A stretch of 64,000 bases of DNA from Aeromonas rivipollensis (lineage in GTDB: Bacteria > Pseudomonadota > Gammaproteobacteria > Enterobacterales > Aeromonadaceae). Positions within the stretch are counted from its first letter, which is position 1, and each line of letters opens with the position of its first letter. The notes beneath the pieces are model-generated. The model was not told the origin of the DNA, did no database searches, and saw nothing but the letters and a program-made list of their open reading frames with translations. Shown here piece by piece: positions 19,004 through 27,841 of this stretch. Both the position numbers and the translations under genes were made by a program. The stretch lies in NCBI RefSeq assembly GCF_037811135.1, contig NZ_CP149130.1:4425001-4489000 (forward strand). Direction: 5' to 3'.

Positions 19004-21073
19004 ATGGCACAACATACATTTCTGGTAGAGATCGGCACCGCCGAGCTGCCACCCAAGGCGCTGCGCTCCCTGGCCGAAGCCTTTGCCGATAACTTCAAAG
19101 CCGAGCTGACCAAGGCCGATCTGGCCTTCGGCGACGTCGAATGGTTCGCCTCACCGCGCCGTCTGGCGCTGAAGGTGAGCAACCTGGCCGGCGAGCAGCC
19201 GAGCAAGAGCGTCGAGAAGCGCGGCCCGGCCGTGTCCCAGGCGTTCGATGCCGATGGCAAGCCGACCAAGGCCGCCGAAGGCTGGGCCCGTGGCAACGGC
19301 ATCACGGTGGAACAGGCCGAGCGTCTGGTCACCGACAAGGGGGAGTGGCTGGTTCACACCGCCAAGGTCGAAGGTCGTCCGGCGCGCGAGCTGCTGGGTG
19401 AACTGGTTAGCCAGGCTCTGGCCAAGCTGCCCATCCCCAAGATGATGCGCTGGGGCGACAAGAGCATCCAGTTCGTGCGTCCGGTCTTCACCGTGACCCT
19501 GCTGCTGGATGGCGAGCTGGTTCTTGCTCACATTCTGGGTATCGACTCTGCCCGCACCCTGCGCGGTCACCGCTTTATGGGCGAGAGCGAGATCACCATC
19601 GACAACGCCAGCCAGTACCCGCAGATCCTGCTGGAGCGCGGCATGGTGATGGCCGATTTTATGGCCCGCAAGGCCAAGATCAAGGCTGACGTCGAAGCGG
19701 CCGCGGCCGCCTTCGGTGGGGTCGCCGATCTGGACGATGCCCTGCTGGAAGAAGTCACCGCCCTGGTCGAATGGCCGGTGGTGCTGACCGCCAACTTCGA
19801 AGAGAAGTTCCTGGCCGTGCCGGCCGAGGCGCTGGTGCACACCATGAAGGGCGACCAGAAGTACTTCCCGGTCTACGACAAGAGCGGCAAGCTGCTGCCG
19901 AAGTTCATCTTCGTCACCAACATAGAGTCCAAGGACCCGAGCCAGATCATCAGCGGCAACGAGAAGGTGGTTCGCCCCCGTCTGTCTGACGCCGAGTTCT
20001 TCTTCAAGACCGATCTGAAGCAGACCCTGGCCTCCCGCCTGCCGCGCCTCGAGACAGTGCTGTTCCAGCAGCAGCTCGGCACCGTCAAGGCCAAGGTCGA
20101 GCGCATCGAGACCGTCGCCGGCTTTATCGCCGAGCGCATCGGCGCCGACGTGGCTCAGGCCAAGCGCGCCGGCCTGCTCTCCAAGTGCGACCTCATGACC
20201 AACATGGTCGGCGAGTTCGCCAGCACCCAGGGTGTCATGGGGATGCACTACGCCCGTCACGACGGCGAAGACGAAGTGGTGGCCGTGGCCCTGAACGAGC
20301 AGTACATGCCGCGCTTCGCCGGTGATGCCCTGCCGTCCGCTCTGGAAGCCTGCGCCGTGGCGCTGGCGGACAAGCTCGACACCCTGGCCGGCATCTTCGG
20401 CATCGGCATGCTGCCCAAAGGCGACAAGGATCCCTTCGCCCTGCGCCGCGCCGCCATCGGTGCCCTGCGCATCATGACCGAGAAGCAGCTGGACCTGGAT
20501 CTGGTTGAACTGGTGGAAGAAGCGGTACGCGTCTACGGCGACAAGCTGACCAACAAGACCGTCGTCACCGACGTGGTCGACTTCATGCTGGGCCGCTTCC
20601 GCGCCGCCTATCAGGACGAAGGCATAGGTGCCGATGTGGTGCTGGCCGTACTGGCCCGCCGCCCGACCCGTCCGCTGGACTTCGATCGCCGCGTCAAGGC
20701 CGTCAGCCACTTCCGCAGTCTGGATGCCGCCCTGGCCCTGGCCGCCGCCAACAAGCGCGTGAGCAACATTCTGGCCAAGGTCGAAGGCGAACTGCCGACT
20801 GTCGTCAAACCGGAACTGTTGCAGGATGCCGCCGAGAAAGCTCTGGCCACCCAGGTTGCAGCACTGCAATCCGAGCTGGCGCCGCTGTTCGCCGCCGGTG
20901 ACTATCAGGCCGCCCTCACCCGTCTGGCCGCCCTGCGCGAGCCGGTCGATACCTTCTTCAACGAAGTCATGGTGATGGCCGACGACGAGGCCCTCAAGGC
21001 CAACCGTCTGGCGCTGCTGAACAACCTGCGCAACCTGTTCCTGCAAGTGGCGGATATCTCCCTGCTGCAGTGA
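19004..21073 (+). CDS. glyS: Glycine--tRNA ligase beta subunit
   Basis: Beta subunit of glycyl-tRNA synthetase, 689 residues, the same as E. coli GlyS. It binds the tRNA and supplies the HD-type and anticodon-binding domains needed for the heterotetramer. The start [16 protein letters not shown] and internal segments [17 protein letters not shown] (near 145), [19 protein letters not shown] (near 283) and [18 protein letters not shown] (near 412) are characteristic. It is the second gene of the glyQS operon and is closed by a strong terminator. Confidence 0.97.
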   Translation: MAQHTFLVEIGTAELPPKALRSLAEAFADNFKAELTKADLAFGDVEWFASPRRLALKVSNLAGEQPSKSVEKRGPAVSQAFDADGKPTKAAEGWARGNGITVEQAERLVTDKGEWLVHTAKVEGRPARELLGELVSQALAKLPIPKMMRWGDKSIQFVRPVFTVTLLLDGELVLAHILGIDSARTLRGHRFMGESEITIDNASQYPQILLERGMVMADFMARKAKIKADVEAAAAAFGGVADLDDALLEEVTALVEWPVVLTANFEEKFLAVPAEALVHTMKGDQKYFPVYDKSGKLLPKFIFVTNIESKDPSQIISGNEKVVRPRLSDAEFFFKTDLKQTLASRLPRLETVLFQQQLGTVKAKVERIETVAGFIAERIGADVAQAKRAGLLSKCDLMTNMVGEFASTQGVMGMHYARHDGEDEVVAVALNEQYMPRFAGDALPSALEACAVALADKLDTLAGIFGIGMLPKGDKDPFALRRAAIGALRIMTEKQLDLDLVELVEEAVRVYGDKLTNKTVVTDVVDFMLGRFRAAYQDEGIGADVVLAVLARRPTRPLDFDRRVKAVSHFRSLDAALALAAANKRVSNILAKVEGELPTVVKPELLQDAAEKALATQVAALQSELAPLFAAGDYQAALTRLAALREPVDTFFNEVMVMADDEALKANRLALLNNLRNLFLQVADISLLQ

Positions 21074-21095
21074 TATTGGTTGGGTTGAGTGAAAT

Positions 21096-21125
21096 TAAAA
21101 ACGGCGCCGTTAAGGCGCCGTTTTT
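21096..21125 (+). terminator. glyQS terminator
   Basis: AAAAACGGCGCC, a GTTAA loop and GGCGCCGTTTTT make a strong intrinsic terminator. It marks the boundary between the GC-rich core genes and the AT-rich HEPN/DUF262 insert. Confidence 0.9.
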
Positions 21126-21158
21126 AATCGAAAAAGATTTACCACATAATATTTCTCT

Positions 21159-21947
21159 CTAAGCAACCTTGATCGCATCATACAATATATATATAGCAGC
21201 CAATTGGAACAGCCTTGCTTTATCCCTTCTCTCTTCAATTGATTCAATACTCTCATCATTAGAGAATGAATTCCCATGCGCTATAGAATGACGAATCTTG
21301 TTCGTTTCATCCAAAAACTCACTCCATAATGTCCTAGCTTGATATTTCTTTGGAGATAGTTTTAAACGTATACTACTGGTTTCACAAGGATATTCTTTTA
21401 ATTTTTTTCTTGTATGCCAAGACATAACCCTCAGTAATTGCTGCAATTTTGCCCTGGCACTAAATGCCTCGTCAAAAATAGACTCATGAAGGTGTTTGAA
21501 TATATCTTTTACACCAAATCTTTCAAAAACAGTTTTTATTGAATCTGGCTTAGGGTTTCTGTTCTTATCAAATATAAATGGGGTATCACATACTTTTATA
21601 TCTTGACTTTTTTCTAAATCAGAGATCATATCATTAATTATGACATTGTAATTTGCAAAAACACTCTCATCAAATCCAATAAATTTTTTACAATAAGTTC
21701 TTTTTACCGCTGCGGGCATATCCTTAAATTTTACCTGACAATTTAAATCTCTTATTGCACACTTTGTTAATCCCTTCACAAAGCCCTCTAGATGAGCAAC
21801 TATTAGTAATGAAGATGACCTACATAAAACATCGTACAGCTCTTCTTTACTCTGAGCTTGCGCATTCCTGGCCTCATTTATAAGCAGATCCACTTCACAC
21901 CATTGCTCATCCAACTGATTCAAGAATTCATATGCAAATGTGGACAT
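21159..21947 (-). CDS. HEPN-domain protein (MAE_28990/MAE_18760-like)
   Basis: Protein of 262 residues resembling the MAE_28990/MAE_18760 group of HEPN putative RNases. The N-terminal helical part has SSSLLIVAHLEGFVKGLTK near residue 45, typical of this group. The putative catalytic HEPN motif R-x4-H is present near the C-terminus (KIRHSIAHGNSFS, about 220-232). The gene is strikingly AT-rich compared with flanking genes and lies 9 bases downstream of a DUF262 gene in the same direction, so they form a two-gene unit. A role as the effector RNase of a toxin-antitoxin or phage-defence module is inference; no test of activity is possible from the sequence. Confidence 0.7.
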   Translation of the reverse strand: MSTFAYEFLNQLDEQWCEVDLLINEARNAQAQSKEELYDVLCRSSSLLIVAHLEGFVKGLTKCAIRDLNCQVKFKDMPAAVKRTYCKKFIGFDESVFANYNVIINDMISDLEKSQDIKVCDTPFIFDKNRNPKPDSIKTVFERFGVKDIFKHLHESIFDEAFSARAKLQQLLRVMSWHTRKKLKEYPCETSSIRLKLSPKKYQARTLWSEFLDETNKIRHSIAHGNSFSNDESIESIEERRDKARLFQLAAIYILYDAIKVA

Positions 21948-21956
21948 ATAAAATCC

Positions 21957-23039
21957 TTATCTAACCAGCTCAGCAGCTTTATTTATACGCGTAGTTATTT
22001 TTGAAATATCGTTGACACTACCTTCACATGAGCTGAAGAATTCATCATCATAGAATAGCCCTCTAATTTCTTGGAGATCTATTTTCTTGTCATTTGCAAT
22101 TGCCAATTTACTAAGATACATAACCGCATCAAAAACAGCAGCGTTGAAATTAGACATAAATCCCAATTTACCATCTACATTTTTATATTTGGAAAAGGGT
22201 TTATCTCCTTTTGAAAAATCTTTAACAAAAGATATAACCTCTCTAAATTCCATTTCCATTAATTTCAATTGAACATCATTAAAGTTATTAAAATCGACCA
22301 TCTTTGATGTTAAGAACTTCTTGAAACCAGACTTATATTCTTTATATCCATCATTATGTGACAAAGAAAAATATCTTAAAACGAGTTCTTCATCCTCCAT
22401 TTTTTTCTCTCTGGCCTCAGAGAGTGATATTAGTTCTCTGTAATCATCTATTTTGCTAAGTACTTTGATTAGATCATTGAACTTACCTCGACATGTGGCA
22501 TTTCTAAGTTCTTGGGCCTCTAACTTCACTGACCCTGAATTCAGCCTTTCGAAGATGTCATATTTTACTTGCTGGTCTACTGTAGAATCTATTCTCAGGC
22601 AGCGAATACTCCTTTCTTCCAGGCGTCGAACGAGAAATGGAGGCAGATCTTTATAGTATGAATCATTTAGTTTTTCCAAAACTTCCAAACCAGTTAATGG
22701 ATACTTATTTTCAAAAAAATCAAATATTGCCGTTAACCGTTGCTGCCCATCAATAACTGAGTATCTAGCATGACCATCCTCAATCTCCTCATCCACATCA
22801 ATATCTTGAGAAATGTATACAAATGGGATAGGGATGTTAAGAATCAGACTTTCAATAAGGCGAGAGGAAATCTCATTACTCCAACGATGCCTTCTCTGAT
22901 AGTCAGGATTGAGTTTTATTACTTCTCTTTTAATTTTTTTCACTAACGTTTCTAGATCATATTCTATTGTTTGCGTTTTAACTGTTCTTTCTTTTGCAAG
23001 ACTCTGTAACTCTTCTAAACTAGTTTTCAATGTACTCAT
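21957..23039 (-). CDS. DUF262 (GmrSD N-terminal/ParB-like) domain protein
   Basis: Protein of 360 residues with an N-terminal DUF262 domain, the nucleotide-binding ParB-like fold also found in the modification-dependent endonuclease GmrSD. Visible marks are LNPDYQRRHRWSNEISSRLI (near 38-58), the hallmark VIDGQQRLTAIFDFF (near 94-108) and FERLNSGSVKLEAQELRNA (near 163-182). The usual C-terminal HNH nuclease domain (DUF1524) is absent; instead a separate HEPN gene follows. AT-rich codon use suggests horizontal acquisition. I infer a two-part module in which this NTP-binding protein senses or controls and the HEPN protein acts. Confidence 0.78.
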   Translation of the reverse strand: MSTLKTSLEELQSLAKERTVKTQTIEYDLETLVKKIKREVIKLNPDYQRRHRWSNEISSRLIESLILNIPIPFVYISQDIDVDEEIEDGHARYSVIDGQQRLTAIFDFFENKYPLTGLEVLEKLNDSYYKDLPPFLVRRLEERSIRCLRIDSTVDQQVKYDIFERLNSGSVKLEAQELRNATCRGKFNDLIKVLSKIDDYRELISLSEAREKKMEDEELVLRYFSLSHNDGYKEYKSGFKKFLTSKMVDFNNFNDVQLKLMEMEFREVISFVKDFSKGDKPFSKYKNVDGKLGFMSNFNAAVFDAVMYLSKLAIANDKKIDLQEIRGLFYDDEFFSSCEGSVNDISKITTRINKAAELVR

Positions 23040-23162
23040 GACAACACCCTTAAGAATATAAATATATGGTTTCTATAACCTTATAATGCCACATAACGTT
23101 CTACTCTACCTCCACCTAAATCTTTTCTGAAGCTTTAAGGGCAAGGATTTTGTATCAAGTAA

Positions 23163-23185
23163 GGGCTGGGACACCCACCTAGCCC
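23163..23185 (-). repeat. REP-like hairpin upstream of the RAYT gene
   Basis: GGGCT, then GGGACACCCACCT, then AGCCC forms a stem-loop. The central GGGACACCCACCT is the exact reverse complement of AGGTGGGTGTCCC, present twice downstream of the transposase gene. The RAYT gene is thus flanked by REP-like elements in opposite orientation. Confidence 0.75.
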
Positions 23186-23249
23186 CAGCTTTGACAACAC
23201 ACTCCCCCTCCACTTTTCTTAAACCGTGAGACCCAAGGAGAGAGCCGCC

Positions 23250-24200
23250 ATGACCATCGCCCGTTCGCGCCAGATCAGCCTCGCCGATACGCCTTACTAT
23301 CACGTGGTCAGCCGCTGTGTCCGGCGCGCCTTTCTCTGTGGCCAGGATGATCACTCCGGCCAAAGCTACGAGCACAGGCGCCAATGGGTTGCCGACAAGT
23401 TGGGCCAGCTGTCGCAGGTCTTTGCCATCGGCATCTGCGCCTATGCCGTGATGAGCAATCACTATCATCTGGTACTCAAGGTGCAGGCCAGCATTGCCCA
23501 TGAATGGAGTGAACGGGAGGTGGCCGAACGCTGGTCCCGCCTGTTTCAGTGGCCCTTGCTGGTACGGCGCTGGTATCAGGGGGAGAAACTGATAGCACCC
23601 GAGCTGGACGTTGTGCACCAGCTGATCGCCCAGTGGCGGGAGCGCCTCCATTCCATCAGTTGGCTGGTGCGCTTGCTGAACGAGTCGCTGGCCCGCCAGG
23701 CCAATCAGGAAGATGGCTGCAAGGGCCACTTCTGGGAGGGACGCTTCAAAAGCCAGGCCCTGCTCACCGAGTCGGCACTGCTGGCCTGCATGACCTATGT
23801 CGACCTCAATCCCATTCGGGCTGGCACCGCGACCACACCGGAGGAGAGCGACTTCACCAGCATCCAGCAACGTATCGAGCAAACCGCTGATTTAGCCACA
23901 CAGCTCCCCTCGCTGTTGCCTTTTGCAAGAGAAGGGAAGCCAGAGGCACTTCCCTGCTATTTTGCCGACTACCTGGTTCTGGTGGATTGGACAGGGCGGG
24001 CCATTCGCCTCGATAAGCATGGCCATATCCCGCACCATCTCGCACCAGTGCTCCAGCGCCTGGGCATAGAAGAGGGGCAATGGTTGGGGCAAGTCACCCT
24101 GTTTCGGCGCCACGGTATCAGAGCGATAGGTGACAAGCTTTGCTGCCAGCGCTACGCCGCCCATTGTGGCCAGACGCGATGTTATCAGCCCAGTCCTTGA
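23250..24200 (+). CDS. REP-associated tyrosine transposase (RAYT, Y1_Tnp family)
   Basis: Single-strand transposase-like protein of 316 residues. The HUH motif with two metal-binding histidines is SNHYHLVLKV (about 71-80), near the N-terminus as in the Y1/IS200-like superfamily. MTYVDLNPIRAGTA (about 178-191) is a characteristic RAYT segment, and SISWLVRLLNESLARQANQ precedes the GHFWEGRFKSQALL region that holds conserved residues near 160. The ATG at 23250 has AAGGAGAG upstream. REP-like hairpins lie on both sides. RAYTs are usually domesticated, single-copy genes that spread REP sequences rather than themselves. It is GC-rich, unlike the preceding insert. Confidence 0.88.
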   Translation: MTIARSRQISLADTPYYHVVSRCVRRAFLCGQDDHSGQSYEHRRQWVADKLGQLSQVFAIGICAYAVMSNHYHLVLKVQASIAHEWSEREVAERWSRLFQWPLLVRRWYQGEKLIAPELDVVHQLIAQWRERLHSISWLVRLLNESLARQANQEDGCKGHFWEGRFKSQALLTESALLACMTYVDLNPIRAGTATTPEESDFTSIQQRIEQTADLATQLPSLLPFAREGKPEALPCYFADYLVLVDWTGRAIRLDKHGHIPHHLAPVLQRLGIEEGQWLGQVTLFRRHGIRAIGDKLCCQRYAAHCGQTRCYQPSP

Positions 24201-24734
24201 TATCTGCAAGTCTCGTGAGTTCACCACCAATAGATCGATGACAGCAGCCCTCGTTGACGCTGCACGGGCACTGATTGCCAACTGGCAGCCACTGACGCTC
24301 GCTAAAGCTCATGGATCGCACTACCACCACCGTTTCATGCCTTCGAATCAGTCTGCACACGAATGGGTCTTTCAGATTACCCACCATTTCCCATCAGGTG
24401 GGTGTCCCAATTAAGCCACGCACACGAATGGGTCTTTCAGATTGCCCACCATTTCCCATCAGGTGGGTGTCCCAATTAAGAGACCAATTCAGGGAGGAGA
24501 GATGCCGATCTGCAGGTGTCTTTCGATGGGGTTATGTCTTGGAAGGGATGGATTGGACGGCAAGGCAATAATGCTTTCTGTACCTTCATTCAGCCCCGGT
24601 TAATATCTGAAAGCCAGGGGTCTATATAATGGCGAAATATCTGTCATTGGATTGACCGGAATAGCTGCCGGGCCAAGTGATAGAACAACATATTGGCAGC
24701 ATACTCAATATGCATCACTGCAGAGGGCATTTTC
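24201..24734. other. Non-coding spacer holding the REP-like repeats
   Basis: No convincing gene is seen in these 534 bases. They contain the two REP-like repeats (24356-24480) just after the RAYT gene and then AT-richer sequence leading to a small lipoprotein gene. Short open frames exist but lack ribosome-binding sites and run through the repeats. Confidence 0.55.
24356..24480 (+). repeat. Two direct copies of a 60-bp REP-like repeat
   Basis: Copies at 24356-24415 and 24421-24480 are separated by 5 bases and differ at only one base. Each starts CACACGAATGGGTCTTTCAG and contains a hairpin CCCACC-N11-GGTGGG, followed by TGTCCCAATTAAG. The AGGTGGGTGTCCC core recurs inverted upstream of the RAYT gene, which identifies these as its cognate REP elements. 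Confidence 0.88.
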
Positions 24735-24962
24735 ATGAAACGTTACCTTATCCTTCTTGTCACCATTATGGTACTGAGTGCTTGCTCCTCCACTCCCAGC
24801 AGTGAATATACGAAAGCGGGCGCCTCTGAAGCCCAGAGAACAGATGCCTTATCCGAGTGCCAATATCAGGTCAAACTCAACAAGATAGAGGACGAAGAGC
24901 AGGCCGAGCTGATCAATCTGTGCATGCAAGGTAAAGGCTTCCGTCTGACCCCGGTGGAATAG
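24735..24962 (+). CDS. Small lipoprotein of unknown function
   Basis: Lipoprotein of 75 residues: signal peptide MKRYLILLVTIMVLSAC with lipobox LSAC and lipidated Cys17. Ser after the Cys suggests outer-membrane targeting. The mature part is polar and helical, with two further cysteines (SECQYQVKLNK and LINLCMQGKGF) 22 residues apart that could pair. The ATG at 24735 is chosen to begin the signal peptide. It is a monocistronic gene closed by a hairpin terminator. The family is not recognised beyond a general resemblance to short lipoproteins that end in a CMxxKGF(R/K) motif. Confidence 0.72.
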   Translation: MKRYLILLVTIMVLSACSSTPSSEYTKAGASEAQRTDALSECQYQVKLNKIEDEEQAELINLCMQGKGFRLTPVE

Positions 24963-24995
24963 CTCCCGATGACCGCCTGAAACAGTATCTGCCCA

Positions 24996-25040
24996 AGATA
25001 GAAAGCCCCACATGATGACCATGTTTGGGGTTTTCTATCC
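24996..25040 (+). terminator. Terminator after the small lipoprotein gene
   Basis: GATAGAAAGCCCCA and TGGGGTTTTCTATC form a long, imperfect stem around CATGATGACCATGTT. It carries a T-run in the 3' arm. Confidence 0.65.
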
Positions 25041-25139
25041 TTAGGCCGCAATGAAGAGGCTGTGATCAATCAAGCTGCGGCCGAGATCCCGACTCTCACC
25101 TCGCTGTTGCCACCATACTTCCGGCAAGACCATGGCGCC

Positions 25140-25820
25140 TCAAAGCACGATGCCGAGCTGCCGTTGTAACTGCCGCTGCCCCTTGGGGGTCAGGGTCAGT
25201 TCACGGCTCTCCAGCGCGCGCACCAGCCACCCCTTGTCCAGCATATGGTCGAGCAGGCGGGCCCCCAGCTGGCCGCCAAGATGCATGCGTCGCTCGCTCC
25301 AGTCGAGACAATGGCAGGCAAAGGGGCGTTTGCCAGTCGCCATGCAGTCGATGCCAAGCTGACCGAGATGCTGCTCCCCCTGCGGGGTCAGCCCATAGCC
25401 CTCAGCCTCCAGCCAGCCTTGGCTCATCAGGCCGTCATGAAGCCTCACCCCCAGCTCGCCCGCCAGATGGTCATAACAGCTACGGGCAAAGCGCAGCCGC
25501 TCCGGGGTCTTGCTCCTGAGCATCCCCGTGCCCATATCCACCAGCCCCATCAATTGCTCCACCACCAGCGCCACCTCATGGCTCGCGATGCGGTAGTAGC
25601 GATGCTTGCCCTGCCGGACGCAGGCCGTCAGCCCCTGCTGCTGAAGCCGGGCCAGGTGGCTGCTGGCGGTTGACGCCGACACCTCGGCCATCAGGCTCAG
25701 CTCGGTCGCCGTCCAGGCACGCCCATCCATCAGGGCGCACAACATGCGGGCGCGGCTGCCATCGGCGATGGCGGCCGCCACCTGCGCCAATCCTTGTTCC
25801 AGGCTCTCCTGTTTGCTCAT
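25140..25820 (-). CDS. ArsR-family winged-helix transcriptional regulator
   Basis: Regulator of 226 residues, longer than classical ArsR proteins. The N-terminal winged helix (about 8-90) includes IADGSRARMLCALMDGRAWTA, the recognition helix VSASTASSHLARLQQQGL and the wing ACVRQGKHRYYRI. The metal-binding ELCVCD motif of ArsR is absent. The C-terminal half has a conserved-looking FACHCLDWSERRMHLGGQLG segment typical of this extended subfamily. It lies 24 bases downstream of a double-ACT gene on the same strand, suggesting a joint operon. The signal and targets are unknown. Confidence 0.82.
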   Translation of the reverse strand: MSKQESLEQGLAQVAAAIADGSRARMLCALMDGRAWTATELSLMAEVSASTASSHLARLQQQGLTACVRQGKHRYYRIASHEVALVVEQLMGLVDMGTGMLRSKTPERLRFARSCYDHLAGELGVRLHDGLMSQGWLEAEGYGLTPQGEQHLGQLGIDCMATGKRPFACHCLDWSERRMHLGGQLGARLLDHMLDKGWLVRALESRELTLTPKGQRQLQRQLGIVL

Positions 25821-25844
25821 CTCGCTACTCTCTGCTTGCCCCTG

Positions 25845-26225
25845 TCATTGCCACTCTGCCGTGACCCTGCGGGCCTTGTCGATGTCGTCGGTAACCAGGA
25901 TCAGCTGGTTGGCATGGTCGCTGTACAGGGTGATGATGTTGACCGAGGCTTCCCCCAGAGCGCTGCAGATGGCCCCCAGCTGCCCCGGCACCTCCTGCTT
26001 GAGGCGGCGCACCAGCACCTCGCGCACGGCGATCACCTCCAGCCCCCCTTGCTCGGCGGCCCGGGCCGCAGCGGCGCCATCTTCCACCAGAAAGTGGGCA
26101 TGACCTGCGCCCCCCAGGGTGAACATGCCACCTCCTTCCAGGCTGACGCCGGCCCACCCCATCAAGCTCCCGAACTGCCCCAGTGTGCCCGGGTTATCGG
26201 GCAGCATCACGTGAATATCGTACAT
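25845..26225 (-). CDS. Double-ACT-domain protein
   Basis: Protein of 126 residues made of two ACT-like modules. The first begins YDIHVMLPDNPGTLGQFGSLMG and the second, near residue 74, has LKQEVPGQLGAICSALGEA followed by NIITLYSDHANQLILVTDD. ACT domains bind amino acids or other small ligands and regulate enzymes or transcription factors. The ATG at 26225 is chosen from the start of the ACT fold; the longer frame is not conserved in character. It lies 24 bases ahead of the ArsR-type gene and next to the tryptophan operon, so an amino-acid-sensing role is plausible but unproven. Confidence 0.75.
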   Translation of the reverse strand: MYDIHVMLPDNPGTLGQFGSLMGWAGVSLEGGGMFTLGGAGHAHFLVEDGAAAARAAEQGGLEVIAVREVLVRRLKQEVPGQLGAICSALGEASVNIITLYSDHANQLILVTDDIDKARRVTAEWQ

Positions 26226-26333
26226 CCCTGCTTCTCCTTGGTGACTCGAATTCGCAGAGTAATGCCATGACCGGAGCAACGCTTCGATGGCGGGCGAAGT
26301 GTCCACCCCTTCTGCCCGTGATGACCCAAGCAA

Positions 26334-26363
26334 AACGGCGCCCGAAGGCGCCGCTTTTTCTGC
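26334..26363. terminator. Terminator between the tna permease gene and the ACT gene
   Basis: AAAACGGCGCC, a CGAA loop and GGCGCCGCTTTTT form a strong hairpin just after the second permease gene. It has A- and T-rich flanks and could act in both directions. Confidence 0.72.
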
Positions 26364-26385
26364 ATCGGATCGCAAGGTATGCCGA

Positions 26386-27603
26386 TCAGCCGGTATAGGC
26401 AGGCAGCAGCCCCGCCATGTTGAGCAGGTGGAAGGCGGCGGTCAGCACCCCGAACAGGATCACCAGCCCTATCATCAGGATACCGCCGGGAGCGCGGAAG
26501 CCCGCGCTGCCATCAGGCGCCGCCTTGCGCACCTTCCAGGCCAGCAGCGGCGGTATGATGCAGGTCCACAGGGTGGCCACGGCGCCCGCATAGCCGATGG
26601 CCATCAGGAAGCCGAACGGGAACAGCAGGGAGAGCACCAGAGGCGGCAGGAAGGTGACGCCCCAGGACTTGGCGCGGCCGCCCCGGCTGTTGTCGAACTT
26701 GAACAGATCCGCCAGATAGTCGAACACCCCCAGGCCCACCCCGATGAAGGAGGAGAGAATGGCCGCCATGGAGAAGGCGTTGAGGGCATTGGCCACCGCC
26801 TTGGATTCGATCACCGAGCCCAGGGCCTTGAGCAGGGCATCCACGTTGCCCCCCTGCTCGATCACCGGGCCAAACTCGCTGCGGGGCAGGTTGCCGAACA
26901 CGCTCACCAGCCAGATGAGGTAGAAGGTGAGGGCGATGACGGTCCCTCCCAGAATGGCACGGCTGGCGCGGCGCTCCTCCCCGTAGTAGGCCCGCATGGA
27001 CGACACCGAGTGGTGATAGCCGAAGGAGGTGAGTGCCACCGGCAGCATCACCAGGGCATAGGGGGCGTAGTGGGTCTCACTGCCGACTCTGTCGAGCAGC
27101 AGGTCGAGACGGATGTTCATCGACAGACCAGAGATGCCGAAGGCAAAGCTCAGCCCCATCAGGATCACCAGCAGCACGGAGATGCGGTCCACCGCCCGGG
27201 TGGAGTGCCACACCAGCACCGAGAAGACCAGGGTGAACAGCACGGAAGCCCAGTGGCTGCCCATCCCCGTCATGCCATCTATGATGAGACCGGCCGAGGT
27301 GATGTAGGCGTAGAGCAGTATGCCGCCGACGAAATAGACGCTGAGGTTGTTGAGGGCATTGACCTTGTTCCCCAGCAGATCCCGGGTCACGGTATCGAAG
27401 GAGACGCGCAGCGGATAGCCCTTGTAGGATTCGAGCAGCATCCAGCCAGAGACCGTCATCACCACCATGGTCAGCGCCACCGCGAGCATGGACCATAGGC
27501 TCCAGGCACCCGCGCCCGCACTCGGCAGTCCCAGCATACCGGCTCCCACACAGACGCCGGCAATGATGCATGCCCCGCCCACCAACGATGGTTTCTGTTC
27601 CAT
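26386..27603 (-). CDS. Aromatic amino acid permease, TnaB type (second copy)
   Basis: Inner-membrane tryptophan/tyrosine permease of 405 residues with about 11 membrane helices (hydroxy/aromatic amino acid permease family). The diagnostic N-terminal helix GGACIIAGVCVGAGMLGLPSAGAG is at residues 9-32, followed by MTVSGWMLLESYKG. FGYHHSVSSMRAYYGEE (near 195-211) and SSFIGVGLGVFDYLADLF (near 280) are family signatures. It is closely related to the preceding permease gene, which it follows by 238 bases. The two are a tandem duplication within the tryptophanase operon. Which substrate each prefers cannot be read from the sequence. Confidence 0.88.
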   Translation of the reverse strand: MEQKPSLVGGACIIAGVCVGAGMLGLPSAGAGAWSLWSMLAVALTMVVMTVSGWMLLESYKGYPLRVSFDTVTRDLLGNKVNALNNLSVYFVGGILLYAYITSAGLIIDGMTGMGSHWASVLFTLVFSVLVWHSTRAVDRISVLLVILMGLSFAFGISGLSMNIRLDLLLDRVGSETHYAPYALVMLPVALTSFGYHHSVSSMRAYYGEERRASRAILGGTVIALTFYLIWLVSVFGNLPRSEFGPVIEQGGNVDALLKALGSVIESKAVANALNAFSMAAILSSFIGVGLGVFDYLADLFKFDNSRGGRAKSWGVTFLPPLVLSLLFPFGFLMAIGYAGAVATLWTCIIPPLLAWKVRKAAPDGSAGFRAPGGILMIGLVILFGVLTAAFHLLNMAGLLPAYTG

Positions 27604-27792
27604 TACTCCCCCAAACGGATTGTTGACTGGTCACGGCGCGCCGCCGTGCTTCTCCTGCGTTCGCCAATGCTGGCGCGGGGGGACTTTACCCTTCATGCCT
27701 TCGGGTATCAAATCCGGGGGCGAATTGATGGGAAATGGGGGCTATTTCGGGCCATTGCTCCCCTGTTCGGGGTGGTTCAGGCCCCCGACACC

Positions 27793-27822
27793 ACAGGGGG
27801 CGCCCGCAGACGCCCCCTGTCG
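27793..27822 (-). terminator. Hairpin between the two permease genes
   Basis: ACAGGGGGCG and CGCCCCCTGT form a 10-bp stem 20 bases after the first permease stop codon. No clear T-run follows, so it may pause or process the message rather than terminate it. Confidence 0.4.
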
Positions 27823-27841
27823 GCTTGCCGGAGGGCTGAGG

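Noticed and set aside
19151..21046. 631-codon open frame antisense to glyS
   Set aside because: Shadow of glyS, with no recognisable domain and no start signal.
24311..24571. Open frame across the REP repeats
   Set aside because: The frame is made mainly of the two repeat copies and has no ribosome-binding site or conserved feature.
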